A stretch of DNA of 39,405 nucleotides from Alistipes sp. (GTDB taxonomy: Bacteria; Bacteroidota; Bacteroidia; Bacteroidales; Rikenellaceae). Shown here piece by piece: positions 31,119-38,601 of this stretch. The notes under the pieces are model-generated. The model was not told the DNA's origin. It worked only from the letters and a program-made list of their open reading frames with translations, and searched no databases. Where the stretch lies: assembly GCA_017408825.1 (NCBI GenBank), contig JAFQTX010000027.1, positions 1 to 39,405 on the forward strand. Reading direction: 5' to 3'. How positions within the stretch are numbered: position 1 is the stretch's first letter; each line of letters begins with the position of its first letter. The position numbers were made by a program, and so were the translations under genes.

Positions 31119-33713
31119 TTACTCGATATTTTGGTTTTTAACTCTGCCTCGCACAGCGAAATATATCGCTGCGACAAGAGCAAGCAGAATGGCTACTGAT
31201 GAGATTGCCGTGATGGTTGTTGTCCAGCTCCAGCCTGGTGCTCGGAACCTCCACTCTACGGTGTGCTTACCCGCAGGAAGCTCCATAGCTCGCAGGGCGT
31301 AGTTGGCAGCGAAATAGTTACTTGGCTCGCCATCTATCGTTACGCTCCAGCCCTCGGGGAAGTAGATCTCGGAGAATACGCAGAGCGCCTCGGCAGGTGC
31401 GTCGTACTCATATTTGAGGTAGTTGGGAGCATACTCCGTAAGCGATATTGTGCCCGTGGCGTCGTACATTGGCTCAAGGCCTACGACGCTCTCCGACACC
31501 ACAGCCTTGCTGCGCAGGTCTACATACTCCAATGCCTCAAGCTCCTTGGCTGGTGTAGGCTGAGTGTATGCACCCTCAACAAACCACGCTGCGCCAAGAG
31601 GCTCTACTCCATAGGCGTCGGCAAGTGTTATAACCCTACCTCCGTCAATGATGTAACGGGTGTTGAGCATGGCCAATACTGCGCCACTCTCACGATAGAT
31701 ATAGCGCTCTAAAAGCTCTTGATAGCGGCCGAGCTTTGCGCCATGGTAGCCATCTACCGAGCGGTGGAAATATGCTGCGGTGGCTGTGCCGCTATGGTCG
31801 ATGTCAAAGACACGATAGCCGAGCTCCTTATCCTCGAGAATTTGGCGGTTGGCCTCCGATGGAGTTAATACTGTAGGCTTGCCTGTACGCCACTTGTCCT
31901 CGTTGAGATAGCGCTCGCCAACGCCCACAAGGTCGGCCGAAACAACTGTGATGATTGCGGCAAAGGCAACATACGCCACCCACTGTCTGTCGCCCTTATG
32001 CTCACGCAGCCATCCGTAGAGGATGACGATACCCGCAGTAACTGTTACGTAGAGCATCGAGCGCCATACATCGCTGTGCATAGCGTCGTGACGTGCGGTA
32101 TAGGCTGCCTCCTTAAGTTGCTCCACCCACCACTCGTCACCGAGCTGAGCGTTAATATCGGCAAGACCGTAGTCGGCCGTAATAATCATTATAACCACGA
32201 GGAGCATTACAATGCCGTAGGCGGCGCTCACACGCTGCACAAGACTCTTGTATGAGGGTTTGTCGCTCCATATGCGCCATAGGGCAACGGCGGCAAGCAG
32301 TGGCACGGCCCACTCCAACACCACAAGAGCCATAGAGACTGTGCGGAAGCTACTATAGCCGGGGAGGATGTCGTACATAAGCTCGTAGAAGCCCATAAAG
32401 TTCTTACCCCACGCCAGGAGCAACATAAACAGCATCGAGGCCACAATCCACCAGCGGTCGCGCCCCGAAGCATACATCATACCCAGAAGCGCCAAGAAGA
32501 TGGCCGCAGCACCGAGATATGTAGGACCTGCGGTAAAGGGCTGCTCACCCCAGTAGTTCGAGGCGTAGGCCTCAGCCTTGCGAGCCTCTCTATCGGCAAG
32601 CTCATAGACCAACGAGAGTAGCTCCTCGTCGCCCGCCTCGATAGCCTCGAGAACGTGATCTGGAGTCATCTCGGGGATGTATTGGCGGTAGATCTCGGCA
32701 GCCTCCGTAATGGCTTTGCGGAGGATAGCATCATTGAAGCCTCCACCCTTAAGTATGTCGATAGCCTTATCGTTAAGGTCGCCTGACCAGCGTCCCATAT
32801 AGTCGGGAACAAGCATATTGAAGCTCTCTGCCTTGCCGTAGCTCCACTCGGTGTTATAGGCAATCTTGCGCTCACGGGCCTCATCCTCCGACACAGCCTC
32901 GGCAACACCTCGAGTGGTGTATTTCTGGTGCTTGAACGTATACCATAGTGGCGAGAAGTTAGAGCCTAAGGCGAGGAGCGCAGCGGCAGCCAATAGTAGC
33001 GTCGTGCGACCAAACTTGCCAAGAGTCTTATCCTTAATTGCAAACCATAACTCGCTGAGCCATAATGTGGCGGCCACAATCAAGAAGTAGTAGGTTATCT
33101 GTGGATGGTTAGCGCCGAGCTCCAACGAGCCAAAGAGCGCAGCGAGTGCAGCACCAAGCCAACCATTTTTGCGTAGGGCATACCACACCGAGGCGATGAG
33201 TGGTGGGGCATATACCAGTGCCCACATCTTGGTGATGTGTCCTGCGTCGATGACCAAGAAGAAGTAGGTGGATAGTCCGTAGGCCAGACCTGCGATGATG
33301 CCTATCCATGGGTTAAGGCCCATAAGCACCACGGCGACCATCATCAGCAGCATCGCAAAGAGCGTCATATTCATCGGGCTGTCTATGATCTTCACTGTGC
33401 TGCCCACGCTCTGCTTAACATACTGTGTGGGGTACTCCACGTCGATAAGATAGGCGGGCATGCCCGAGAACATATTTCCTGTCCACTGAGGGTCCTCGCC
33501 CGTGGCCGCACGATGATCCTTGATATCCTTTGACATTCCGGCATATTGAGCAATATCGCCCTGACCGAGTGACTTGCCATCAAACTGTGGTGCGTAGAAC
33601 AGGAGCGATACAGCTGTGAAGAGTGCAATACCCGTAATCCACGGTAGTAGCATCTTGCCAAAGCGTTGCATATTATTGCGAGCATTCGAGCCCTTAACGT
33701 CGTTCGAAACCAT
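31119..33713 (-). CDS. Large YfhO-family membrane protein
   Basis: An 864-residue integral membrane protein with about twelve or more hydrophobic segments and a soluble C-terminal domain ending in one last helix. Related to YfhO, a GT-C-fold group whose Firmicutes members glycosylate lipoteichoic acid; the role in Bacteroidetes is not defined. Features: FYAPQFDGKSLGQGDIAQY after the first helix, a loop with TGNMFSGMPAYLIDVEYP, a large extracytoplasmic insertion (about 260-390), and the C-terminal beta-domain ending ICFPEGW-like (here IYFPEGWSVTIDGEP) that is typical of the family. It is the first gene of the leftward envelope/tRNA cluster and has a -7 box upstream. Confidence 0.85.
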   Translation of the reverse strand: MVSNDVKGSNARNNMQRFGKMLLPWITGIALFTAVSLLFYAPQFDGKSLGQGDIAQYAGMSKDIKDHRAATGEDPQWTGNMFSGMPAYLIDVEYPTQYVKQSVGSTVKIIDSPMNMTLFAMLLMMVAVVLMGLNPWIGIIAGLAYGLSTYFFLVIDAGHITKMWALVYAPPLIASVWYALRKNGWLGAALAALFGSLELGANHPQITYYFLIVAATLWLSELWFAIKDKTLGKFGRTTLLLAAAALLALGSNFSPLWYTFKHQKYTTRGVAEAVSEDEARERKIAYNTEWSYGKAESFNMLVPDYMGRWSGDLNDKAIDILKGGGFNDAILRKAITEAAEIYRQYIPEMTPDHVLEAIEAGDEELLSLVYELADREARKAEAYASNYWGEQPFTAGPTYLGAAAIFLALLGMMYASGRDRWWIVASMLFMLLLAWGKNFMGFYELMYDILPGYSSFRTVSMALVVLEWAVPLLAAVALWRIWSDKPSYKSLVQRVSAAYGIVMLLVVIMIITADYGLADINAQLGDEWWVEQLKEAAYTARHDAMHSDVWRSMLYVTVTAGIVILYGWLREHKGDRQWVAYVAFAAIITVVSADLVGVGERYLNEDKWRTGKPTVLTPSEANRQILEDKELGYRVFDIDHSGTATAAYFHRSVDGYHGAKLGRYQELLERYIYRESGAVLAMLNTRYIIDGGRVITLADAYGVEPLGAAWFVEGAYTQPTPAKELEALEYVDLRSKAVVSESVVGLEPMYDATGTISLTEYAPNYLKYEYDAPAEALCVFSEIYFPEGWSVTIDGEPSNYFAANYALRAMELPAGKHTVEWRFRAPGWSWTTTITAISSVAILLALVAAIYFAVRGRVKNQNIE

Positions 33714-33740
33714 ACTTTACTTATATAGACAATTACCGCC

Positions 33741-33748
33741 CAAAGGTA
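33741..33748 (-). promoter_or_regulatory. -7 box for the YfhO-ftsX-uppP-truB operon
   Basis: Leftward TACCTTTG (33748-33741) exactly fits TAnnTTTG, 28 bases before the start of the YfhO-type gene. Spacing of 0-10 bases or small overlaps through ftsX, DUF3098, uppP and truB fits one transcript. Confidence 0.6.
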
Positions 33749-33842
33749 CGAAAAATTTACGAAAAAATAAAAAACAGCAAAAAAAGAGCGAAATGATATG
33801 CAGATTGTTGTGTTATGTAGGGTGATATTCCCAAAATTTCGT

Positions 33843-33850
33843 TACCTTTG
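33843..33850 (+). promoter_or_regulatory. -7 box for the polyprenyl synthase gene
   Basis: Rightward TACCTTTG matches the consensus and lies 20 bases before the ATG. It is divergent from the box at 33741-33748, with about 95 AT-rich bases between them. Confidence 0.6.
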
Positions 33851-33870
33851 CGTGATATAATACATTTACA

Positions 33871-34887
33871 ATGGTTACAATCGACTCTATACGCAAACCC
33901 ATAACCAAAGATATGGAGGCCTTCGAAGCATTCGTCGCTGAGAATATCTCTGCCGAAGGTGACCTTATGCACGAGATGCTGACCTATGCCCTCACCTCAC
34001 GAGGTAAGGGTGTGCGCCCAATGCTCACAATGCTCACAGCCTCGATGATGGCGGCAGATGACGGTGTTGTAAATGAGGAGTGTGGCTCGGAGCGCCACTG
34101 CTCGAAGCGCACATATTTGGCGGCAATGCTCATAGAGATGATTCATACCGCATCGCTTATCCACGACGATGTGCTCGACTCGGCAGATGAGCGCCGTGGT
34201 CGCCCCTCGGTGAATGCTAAGTGGCAGAGCGATATGGCGATTATACTTGGAGACTATATCCTCGCTCGCACAATGTCGATAGGTATGGCCTCGGCGCAGT
34301 ACGACCTGCTCTCATATGTGGGCTCGTCGATGGCAACACTCTGCGAGGGTGAGGTGCTGCAAAGCCAGCACGCCCGTAATTTTGATACCACACGTGAGGA
34401 CTACTACCATATCATCAACCAGAAGACAGCAAGCCTCTTAGGTGTGAGTGCTGCAATGGGTGCGCTCTCTGTTGGAGCTTCACGTGAGGATGTGGACCGT
34501 ATGCGTAAGTTTGGCGAGGCGATAGGTATGGCCTTTCAAATCCAAGACGACATCCTCGACTACAACCGCCAAAACAACACTGGCAAGCCTGCAAACAACG
34601 ACCTGCGTGAGCATAAGATGACCCTTCCGCTTATCGAGGTTATGGAGCGTAAGTCGGAGGAGGAGCGTCGCGAGATCGTCGAGCTTCTAAAGGTGTGCGA
34701 TAAGGATGAGACGGCTGTGGATAGACTTCAGGCAATAGTCGATGAGAATGGCGGCCGTGAGCTTGCGGCTCAGACCATGCAGGCATACTTGGCACGTGCT
34801 ATGCACCTTTTGGCAAAGTATCCCGACACGCCATACCGTATGTCGTTGATGAACCTCTGTGCGTATATCGCAGAGCGTGATAGATAA
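33871..34887 (+). CDS. Polyprenyl diphosphate synthase
   Basis: Trans-isoprenyl diphosphate synthase that lengthens allylic chains with isopentenyl diphosphate. The 338 residues contain both aspartate-rich motifs: LIHDDVLDSADERRGRP (DDxxD, with the paired arginines) and FQIQDDILDYN. The residues before the first motif (EMIHTASL) are small or medium, which fits a long-chain product such as an octaprenyl tail for menaquinone rather than a short C15 chain, but product length cannot be fixed from this. TGKPANNDLREHKMTLPLI is also typical. It is divergent from the YfhO cluster and 31 bases upstream of the sugar transporter. Confidence 0.92.
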   Translation: MVTIDSIRKPITKDMEAFEAFVAENISAEGDLMHEMLTYALTSRGKGVRPMLTMLTASMMAADDGVVNEECGSERHCSKRTYLAAMLIEMIHTASLIHDDVLDSADERRGRPSVNAKWQSDMAIILGDYILARTMSIGMASAQYDLLSYVGSSMATLCEGEVLQSQHARNFDTTREDYYHIINQKTASLLGVSAAMGALSVGASREDVDRMRKFGEAIGMAFQIQDDILDYNRQNNTGKPANNDLREHKMTLPLIEVMERKSEEERREIVELLKVCDKDETAVDRLQAIVDENGGRELAAQTMQAYLARAMHLLAKYPDTPYRMSLMNLCAYIAERDR

Positions 34888-34918
34888 TTGACAATCAATA
34901 AATTAAACCAATACTATT

Positions 34919-36208
34919 ATGAGTACACAGAAAAAAAGTAACGTGTTGGCTATTATCGTGATGATTCTCTTGTTCGGAATGATCTCGTTCGTTACCAACC
35001 TCGCATCGCCTATGGGTGATGTGCTTAAGAACCAGTTTGACGTGGCTAACTGGATGGGTACACTCGGCGTATTTGCCAATTTCATTGCCTATGCTTGTAT
35101 GGGTATCCCCGCAGGTAATCTTCTTCAGAAGCGTGGCTACAAATTTACCGCTTTAGCTGCCGTAGCTGTCGGCTTCACAGGTGTTGGCGTGCAGACCATC
35201 GCAGGTTTGTTGGAGGGTAATGTTGCCTTTGGCGTATATCTCCTCGGTGCATTTATCGCAGGTTTCTCGATGTGTATGCTTAACATCGTGGTTAATCCTA
35301 TGCTTAATAAGCTCGCTGGTGGTGGTAATCGTGGTAACCAGCTACTTCAGGTGGGTGGCTCGTTTAACTCGTTTATGGGTACTGCCGTAATCTTCCTCAC
35401 AGGTGTGTTTGTGCCAAGCATCGCTGATGCTCAGATCAAGCAGGTATTCCCATTGATGTACATCGCTTTGGCAATCTTTGCTCTTGCATTTGTTGTTATC
35501 CTATTCACCAATATTCCAGAGAATGAGCGTGTTGAGGCAGCTAAGGGCGAGGAGTCTAAGATCGGCCCTATGTCGTTCCGTCACTTCGTGTTGGGTGCTG
35601 TGGCTATCTTCATCTACGTAGGTGTTGAGGTAGGTATTCCAAACGTGTTGCAGAAGTGGTTGCAGAATGGTGGCCTTTCGGTAGAGACTGGTGCTGAGGG
35701 TATTGCTGCAACAGTGGCTGCTACCTACTGGTTGCTAATGTTCTTTGGCCGTTTGTTGGGTGCTGCCCTTGGTGCTAAGGTGTCGGCTAAGGCGATGCTT
35801 ACCTCGGTATCACTCATCGGTATGGCACTTGTGTTGGGCGCTATGATGCTCAACCCTGAGATATCTGTAAACCTCCCAGTATTCAAGGGTACTGATGGCT
35901 TTGGCATGGCTCAGGTGCCTATCAACGCTGCATTGCTCGTATTGTGCGGCTTGTGCACATCGGTAATGTGGGGCGGTATCTTCAACCTTGCAGTTGAGGG
36001 CTTGGGTAAGTACACTGAGCGTGCTTCGGGTATCTTTATGGCACTCGTATGTGGTGGCGGTATCCTCCCATTGCTCCAGAATGGTATCGTAGACTGGACA
36101 AACAACTACCTCGTAAGCTACTGGGTAATCGTTGCAGGCCTTGCATACCTGCTCTTCTACGCCTTGGTAGGCTCGAAGAACGTGAACAAGGATATCAAGA
36201 CCGAGTAA
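34919..36208 (+). CDS. FHS-type sugar MFS transporter (FucP/GluP-like)
   Basis: A 429-residue, 12-helix major facilitator of the fucose/glucose/galactose:H+ symporter group. The GFSMCMLNIVVNPMLNKLAGGG-type region (here NIVVNPMLNKLAGG) and the following GNQLLQVGGSFNSFMG are the family's recognisable helices 4-5; MGIPAGNLLQKRGYK is the helix 2-3 loop. The sugar is not predictable. It lies between the polyprenyl synthase and kbl genes, 31 and 46 bases away, with no obvious metabolic link. Codon choice (GGT, GCT, CGT) is like that of kbl and suggests high expression. Confidence 0.85.
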   Translation: MSTQKKSNVLAIIVMILLFGMISFVTNLASPMGDVLKNQFDVANWMGTLGVFANFIAYACMGIPAGNLLQKRGYKFTALAAVAVGFTGVGVQTIAGLLEGNVAFGVYLLGAFIAGFSMCMLNIVVNPMLNKLAGGGNRGNQLLQVGGSFNSFMGTAVIFLTGVFVPSIADAQIKQVFPLMYIALAIFALAFVVILFTNIPENERVEAAKGEESKIGPMSFRHFVLGAVAIFIYVGVEVGIPNVLQKWLQNGGLSVETGAEGIAATVAATYWLLMFFGRLLGAALGAKVSAKAMLTSVSLIGMALVLGAMMLNPEISVNLPVFKGTDGFGMAQVPINAALLVLCGLCTSVMWGGIFNLAVEGLGKYTERASGIFMALVCGGGILPLLQNGIVDWTNNYLVSYWVIVAGLAYLLFYALVGSKNVNKDIKTE

Positions 36209-36254
36209 TTCAGAACATAATTCCAATAAAACTATAACTAAAACTTTTACTACA

Positions 36255-37442
36255 ATGTACGGAAAATTTCAGCAGCATTTGCAGAACGAGCTAGCCGAGA
36301 TTAAGGCTGCCGGCTTGTACAAAACTGAGCGCATCATCGAGTCACCACAGCGTGCCGAGATTGACGTGGCTAACCGCCCCGTGTTGAACTTCTGCGCTAA
36401 TAACTACCTCGGCCTTTCGGACAACCAGCGCCTTATCGACGCAGCTAAGAAGGCTATGGACGAGCGTGGCTTTGGTATGTCATCAGTACGCTTTATCTGC
36501 GGCTGCCAGGATATGCACAAGGAGCTTGAGAAGGCTATCGCTGACTACTTCGGCACTGAGGATACTATCCTCTACGCTGCTTGCTTCGATGCTAACGGTG
36601 GTGTATTCGAGCCATTGTTCACTGCCGAGGATGCTATCATCTCGGATGCTTTGAACCACGCCTCTATCATCGACGGTGTACGTCTTTGCAAGGCCCAGCG
36701 CTACCGCTACGCTAATGCCGATATGGCAGAGCTCGAGGAGTGCTTGAAGCAGGCTCAGGCACAGCGTTTCCGCATCATCGTTACCGATGGTGTATTCTCA
36801 ATGGATGGTAACGCTGCTCCACTCGACAAGATTTGTGAGTTGGCCGAGAAGTATGACGCTCTCGTTATGGTCGATGAGTGCCACTCTGCTGGTGTTCTTG
36901 GTAAGACCGGTCGTGGTATCACCGAGCTCTACGACCTTCGTGGTAAGGTAGATATCCTCACAGGTACTCTCGGTAAGGCATTTGGTGGTGCTGTGGGTGG
37001 CTTCACAACTGGCCGCAAGGAGATCATCGATATGCTCCGTCAGCGCTCACGTCCTTACCTCTTCTCTAACTCGCTTCCACCTGCCGTTGTGGGTGCCTCT
37101 ATCGAGATGTTTAAGATGTTGGAGGAGAGCGATAAGCTCCACGATCAGCTCGTTGCTAACGTTGAGCACTTCCGCACTAAGATGATCGCTGCTGGCTTCG
37201 ATATCAAGCCTACACAGTCGGCTATCTGCGCCGTTATGCTCTACGATGCTAAGCTCTCACAGGACTTCGCTGCTGAGCTCCAGCAGGAGGGTGTATTCGT
37301 AACAGGCTTCTACTACCCAGTAGTTCCAAAGGGTCAGGCTCGTATCCGTGTTCAGGTATCTGCTGGCCACACTACCGAGCAGCTTGACCGTTGCGTTGAG
37401 GCATTCGTTAAGGTTGGTCGTAAGCTTGGCGTCCTCAAGTAA
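36255..37442 (+). CDS. kbl: Glycine C-acetyltransferase (2-amino-3-ketobutyrate CoA ligase)
   Basis: PLP-dependent alpha-oxoamine synthase; Kbl splits 2-amino-3-ketobutyrate with CoA into glycine and acetyl-CoA in threonine breakdown. The 395-residue length and segments VLNFCANNYLGLSDN, SSVRFICGCQDMHKELE, DECHSAGVLGKTGRG and TGTLGKAFGGAVGG (PLP Lys241) follow Kbl closely. Threonine dehydrogenase (tdh), its usual partner, is not in this window. Serine palmitoyltransferase, a related enzyme important for Bacteroidales sphingolipids, is an alternative, but the GTLGKAFGG and CGCQDMHK context favours Kbl. The gene is followed by a structured hairpin and the largest repeat region. Confidence 0.9.
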   Translation: MYGKFQQHLQNELAEIKAAGLYKTERIIESPQRAEIDVANRPVLNFCANNYLGLSDNQRLIDAAKKAMDERGFGMSSVRFICGCQDMHKELEKAIADYFGTEDTILYAACFDANGGVFEPLFTAEDAIISDALNHASIIDGVRLCKAQRYRYANADMAELEECLKQAQAQRFRIIVTDGVFSMDGNAAPLDKICELAEKYDALVMVDECHSAGVLGKTGRGITELYDLRGKVDILTGTLGKAFGGAVGGFTTGRKEIIDMLRQRSRPYLFSNSLPPAVVGASIEMFKMLEESDKLHDQLVANVEHFRTKMIAAGFDIKPTQSAICAVMLYDAKLSQDFAAELQQEGVFVTGFYYPVVPKGQARIRVQVSAGHTTEQLDRCVEAFVKVGRKLGVLK

Positions 37443-37479
37443 TTTTCGATTATAAGGCCGCATCTGTGACCTCTCAATC

Positions 37480-37526
37480 ATTGCCCCGAATGGGAAATAC
37501 GCCAAGTATGTCCCATCCGGGGCAAT
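37480..37526 (+). ncRNA. Structured hairpin after kbl, homologous to the one after dxs
   Basis: ATTGCCCCG (37480-37488) pairs with CGGGGCAAT (37518-37526); an A-C mismatch follows, then ATGGGA with TCCCAT, another mismatch, and ATAC with GTAT around a GCCAA loop (37501-37505). The dxs copy has the same order and the same A-C mismatch but a different outer stem. Unlike it, this copy has no T-run. It may be a 3'-end stabiliser, terminator or a mobile structured element. Confidence 0.65.
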
Positions 37527-37585
37527 CTCTTAATCGAGGCCACATCTACGGCCTTCTGCTCAAAAATTGGGGCGTGGTGGTTTCA

Positions 37586-37698
37586 GGGAGGATGGGGACG
37601 ATGGGGATTATGGGGACGATGGGGATTATGGGTATTATTGACCTTAAATTCCCCAGTATCCCCAGTATCCCCAGCATCCCCAGTCTCCCTAAGCTCCC
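37586..37698. repeat. Giant hairpin with G-rich and C-rich arms of 9-nt units
   Basis: The left arm (37586-37635) repeats GATGGGGAC / GATGGGGAT / TATGGGGAC in 9-base steps. The right arm (37651-37698) repeats CCCCAGTAT / CCCCAGCAT and then CCCTAAGCT in 9-base steps. The arms are largely complementary around a short AT-rich turn, so a long hairpin can form in DNA or RNA. Confidence 0.8.
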
Positions 37699-37743
37699 TT
37701 GTCCGCAGCCGTCTTAATTGTCTTATTGGTCTTAATGGTCTTA

Positions 37744-37950
37744 TTTTTTAGGACCGTTAGGACCATTAAGACCTTTAAGACCATTACGAGGTCGGGTATC
37801 ACGCTGTGGTCTCGGGCACTTTTTAAGACTATTAGGACCGTTAGGACCTTTAAGACCATTACGAGGTCGGGTATCACGCTGTAGTCTCGGGCACTTTTTA
37901 GGACCGTTAGGACCATTAAGACCTTTAAGACCATTACGAGGTCGGGTATC
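37744..37950 (+). repeat. Three tandem 75-76-bp units with 9-nt substructure
   Basis: Units start at 37744, 37820 and 37895. Each has a T5-6 run, then four or five 9-base steps (TTAGGACCG, TTAGGACCA, TTAAGACCT, TTAAGACCA), then TTACGAGGTCGGGTATCA. The first two also share a CGCTGT.GTCTCGGGCAC tail. Step order is rearranged in the second unit. A fourth copy is at 10305-10366. Just before the first unit, at about 37719-37742, the same units appear in opposite orientation (GGTCTTAAT), able to pair with it. Confidence 0.85.
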
Positions 37951-38056
37951 AGCGTTATCCGTGGCCTCTTAATTGTCCTAATCTCTCTGCTCTCTTTGAA
38001 TTCTCTCGGTCGCTTGGCCTTTCTTAACCCCAGCACCAAATAATTTCCGTAACACT

Positions 38057-38086
38057 ACCATATTTCAAATAAATATGGTATCTTTG
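38057..38086 (+). promoter_or_regulatory. queD promoter with overlapping perfect palindrome
   Basis: TATCTTTG at 38079-38086 matches the -7 consensus. ACCATATTT (38057-38065) is mirrored exactly by AAATATGGT (38071-38079) around CAAAT, and the palindrome ends on the first base of the box. Its place between -30 and -7 is where a repressor dimer would block transcription. Confidence 0.6.
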
Positions 38087-38132
38087 TAGTATCATAATTG
38101 ATAGGAGATTAATAAATTAAAAAATAGATATT

Positions 38133-38585
38133 ATGTCGGTAATTAGACTAACCAAAGAGTTTTCGTTCGAGGCGGCCCATATGTTAGAGGGTTACGACGG
38201 ACTATGTCGTGAGATTCACGGCCACTCATATCGCCTCTTTGTAACTATCAAGGGCGAGCCACAGAGCGATCCCGACTCGCCAAAACTCGGTATGGTGATG
38301 GACTTCGGCCTGCTCAAGCGCATAGTGAACGAGCAGATAGTAGAGCGTCTCGACCACTCGTTTATGATGCGCAACACGCTTGCTGCCGAGCAGGTGGCAA
38401 CAGACCTCGGCTATCGCTTCTCGAAGATTGTGCTTACCGACTACCAGCCTACGTGCGAGAATATGCTTGCCGACTTTGCTGAGCGACTGCTCGGCGCACT
38501 ACCCGATGATATTGAGCTACACTCACTGCGTCTGCACGAGACCGCAACATCGTTTGCCGAGTGGTATGCCTCGGATAACTTCTAA
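38133..38585 (+). CDS. queD: 6-carboxy-5,6,7,8-tetrahydropterin synthase
   Basis: Zinc enzyme that turns dihydroneopterin triphosphate into 6-carboxytetrahydropterin, an early step to 7-deazaguanine (preQ0/preQ1) and queuosine. The 150-residue protein has the PTPS fold marks: FSFEAAHML-type start (EFSFEAAHMLEGYDGLC) with the first zinc His and the catalytic Cys, REIHGHSYRLFV with the other two His, GMVMDFGLLK, LDHSFMM, PTCENMLADFAERL and LHET near the end. QueA is at 27336; other que genes are not seen here. It is 16 bases upstream of polA. Confidence 0.94.
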   Translation: MSVIRLTKEFSFEAAHMLEGYDGLCREIHGHSYRLFVTIKGEPQSDPDSPKLGMVMDFGLLKRIVNEQIVERLDHSFMMRNTLAAEQVATDLGYRFSKIVLTDYQPTCENMLADFAERLLGALPDDIELHSLRLHETATSFAEWYASDNF

Positions 38586-38601
38586 CTAATACTGGCTACG
38601 G

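Larger units (their letters stand above)
37443..38040. other. Repeat-rich intergenic region after kbl
   Basis: About 600 non-coding bases made of modules also seen at 10108-10530. In order: TAAGG..GCATCT motif (37453), structured hairpin (37480-37526), ACATCTACGGCCTTCTG motif (37542-37558), a G-arm/C-arm giant hairpin of 9-nt units (37586-37698), a CCGCAGCCGTCTTAATTGTC motif (37702-37721), inverted AAGACC units, three tandem copies of a 75-76-bp unit (37744-37950), a further CCGTGGCCTCTTAATTGTCC motif near 37958, and a degenerate C/T-rich tail to 38005. Open frames through the 9-nt repeats are a by-product of the period being a multiple of three. Confidence 0.75.

Noticed and set aside
37466-37717. 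An 83-codon open frame through the 9-nt repeats, giving Met-Gly-(Thr/Ile) and Pro-Ser-Ile repeats
   Set aside because: The period of nine keeps any frame open by chance, the flanks are motifs shared with another non-coding gap, and there is no promoter or domain.
37744-37950. CRISPR-like array of three regularly spaced units
   Set aside because: The intervals between conserved parts are themselves repeats of the same 9-base units rather than unique spacers, and no cas genes are present.
38087-38132. preQ1 riboswitch before queD
   Set aside because: The leader after the -7 box is under 50 bases, AT-rich, and shows no pseudoknot-type hairpin with the C-rich loop expected of preQ1 aptamers.
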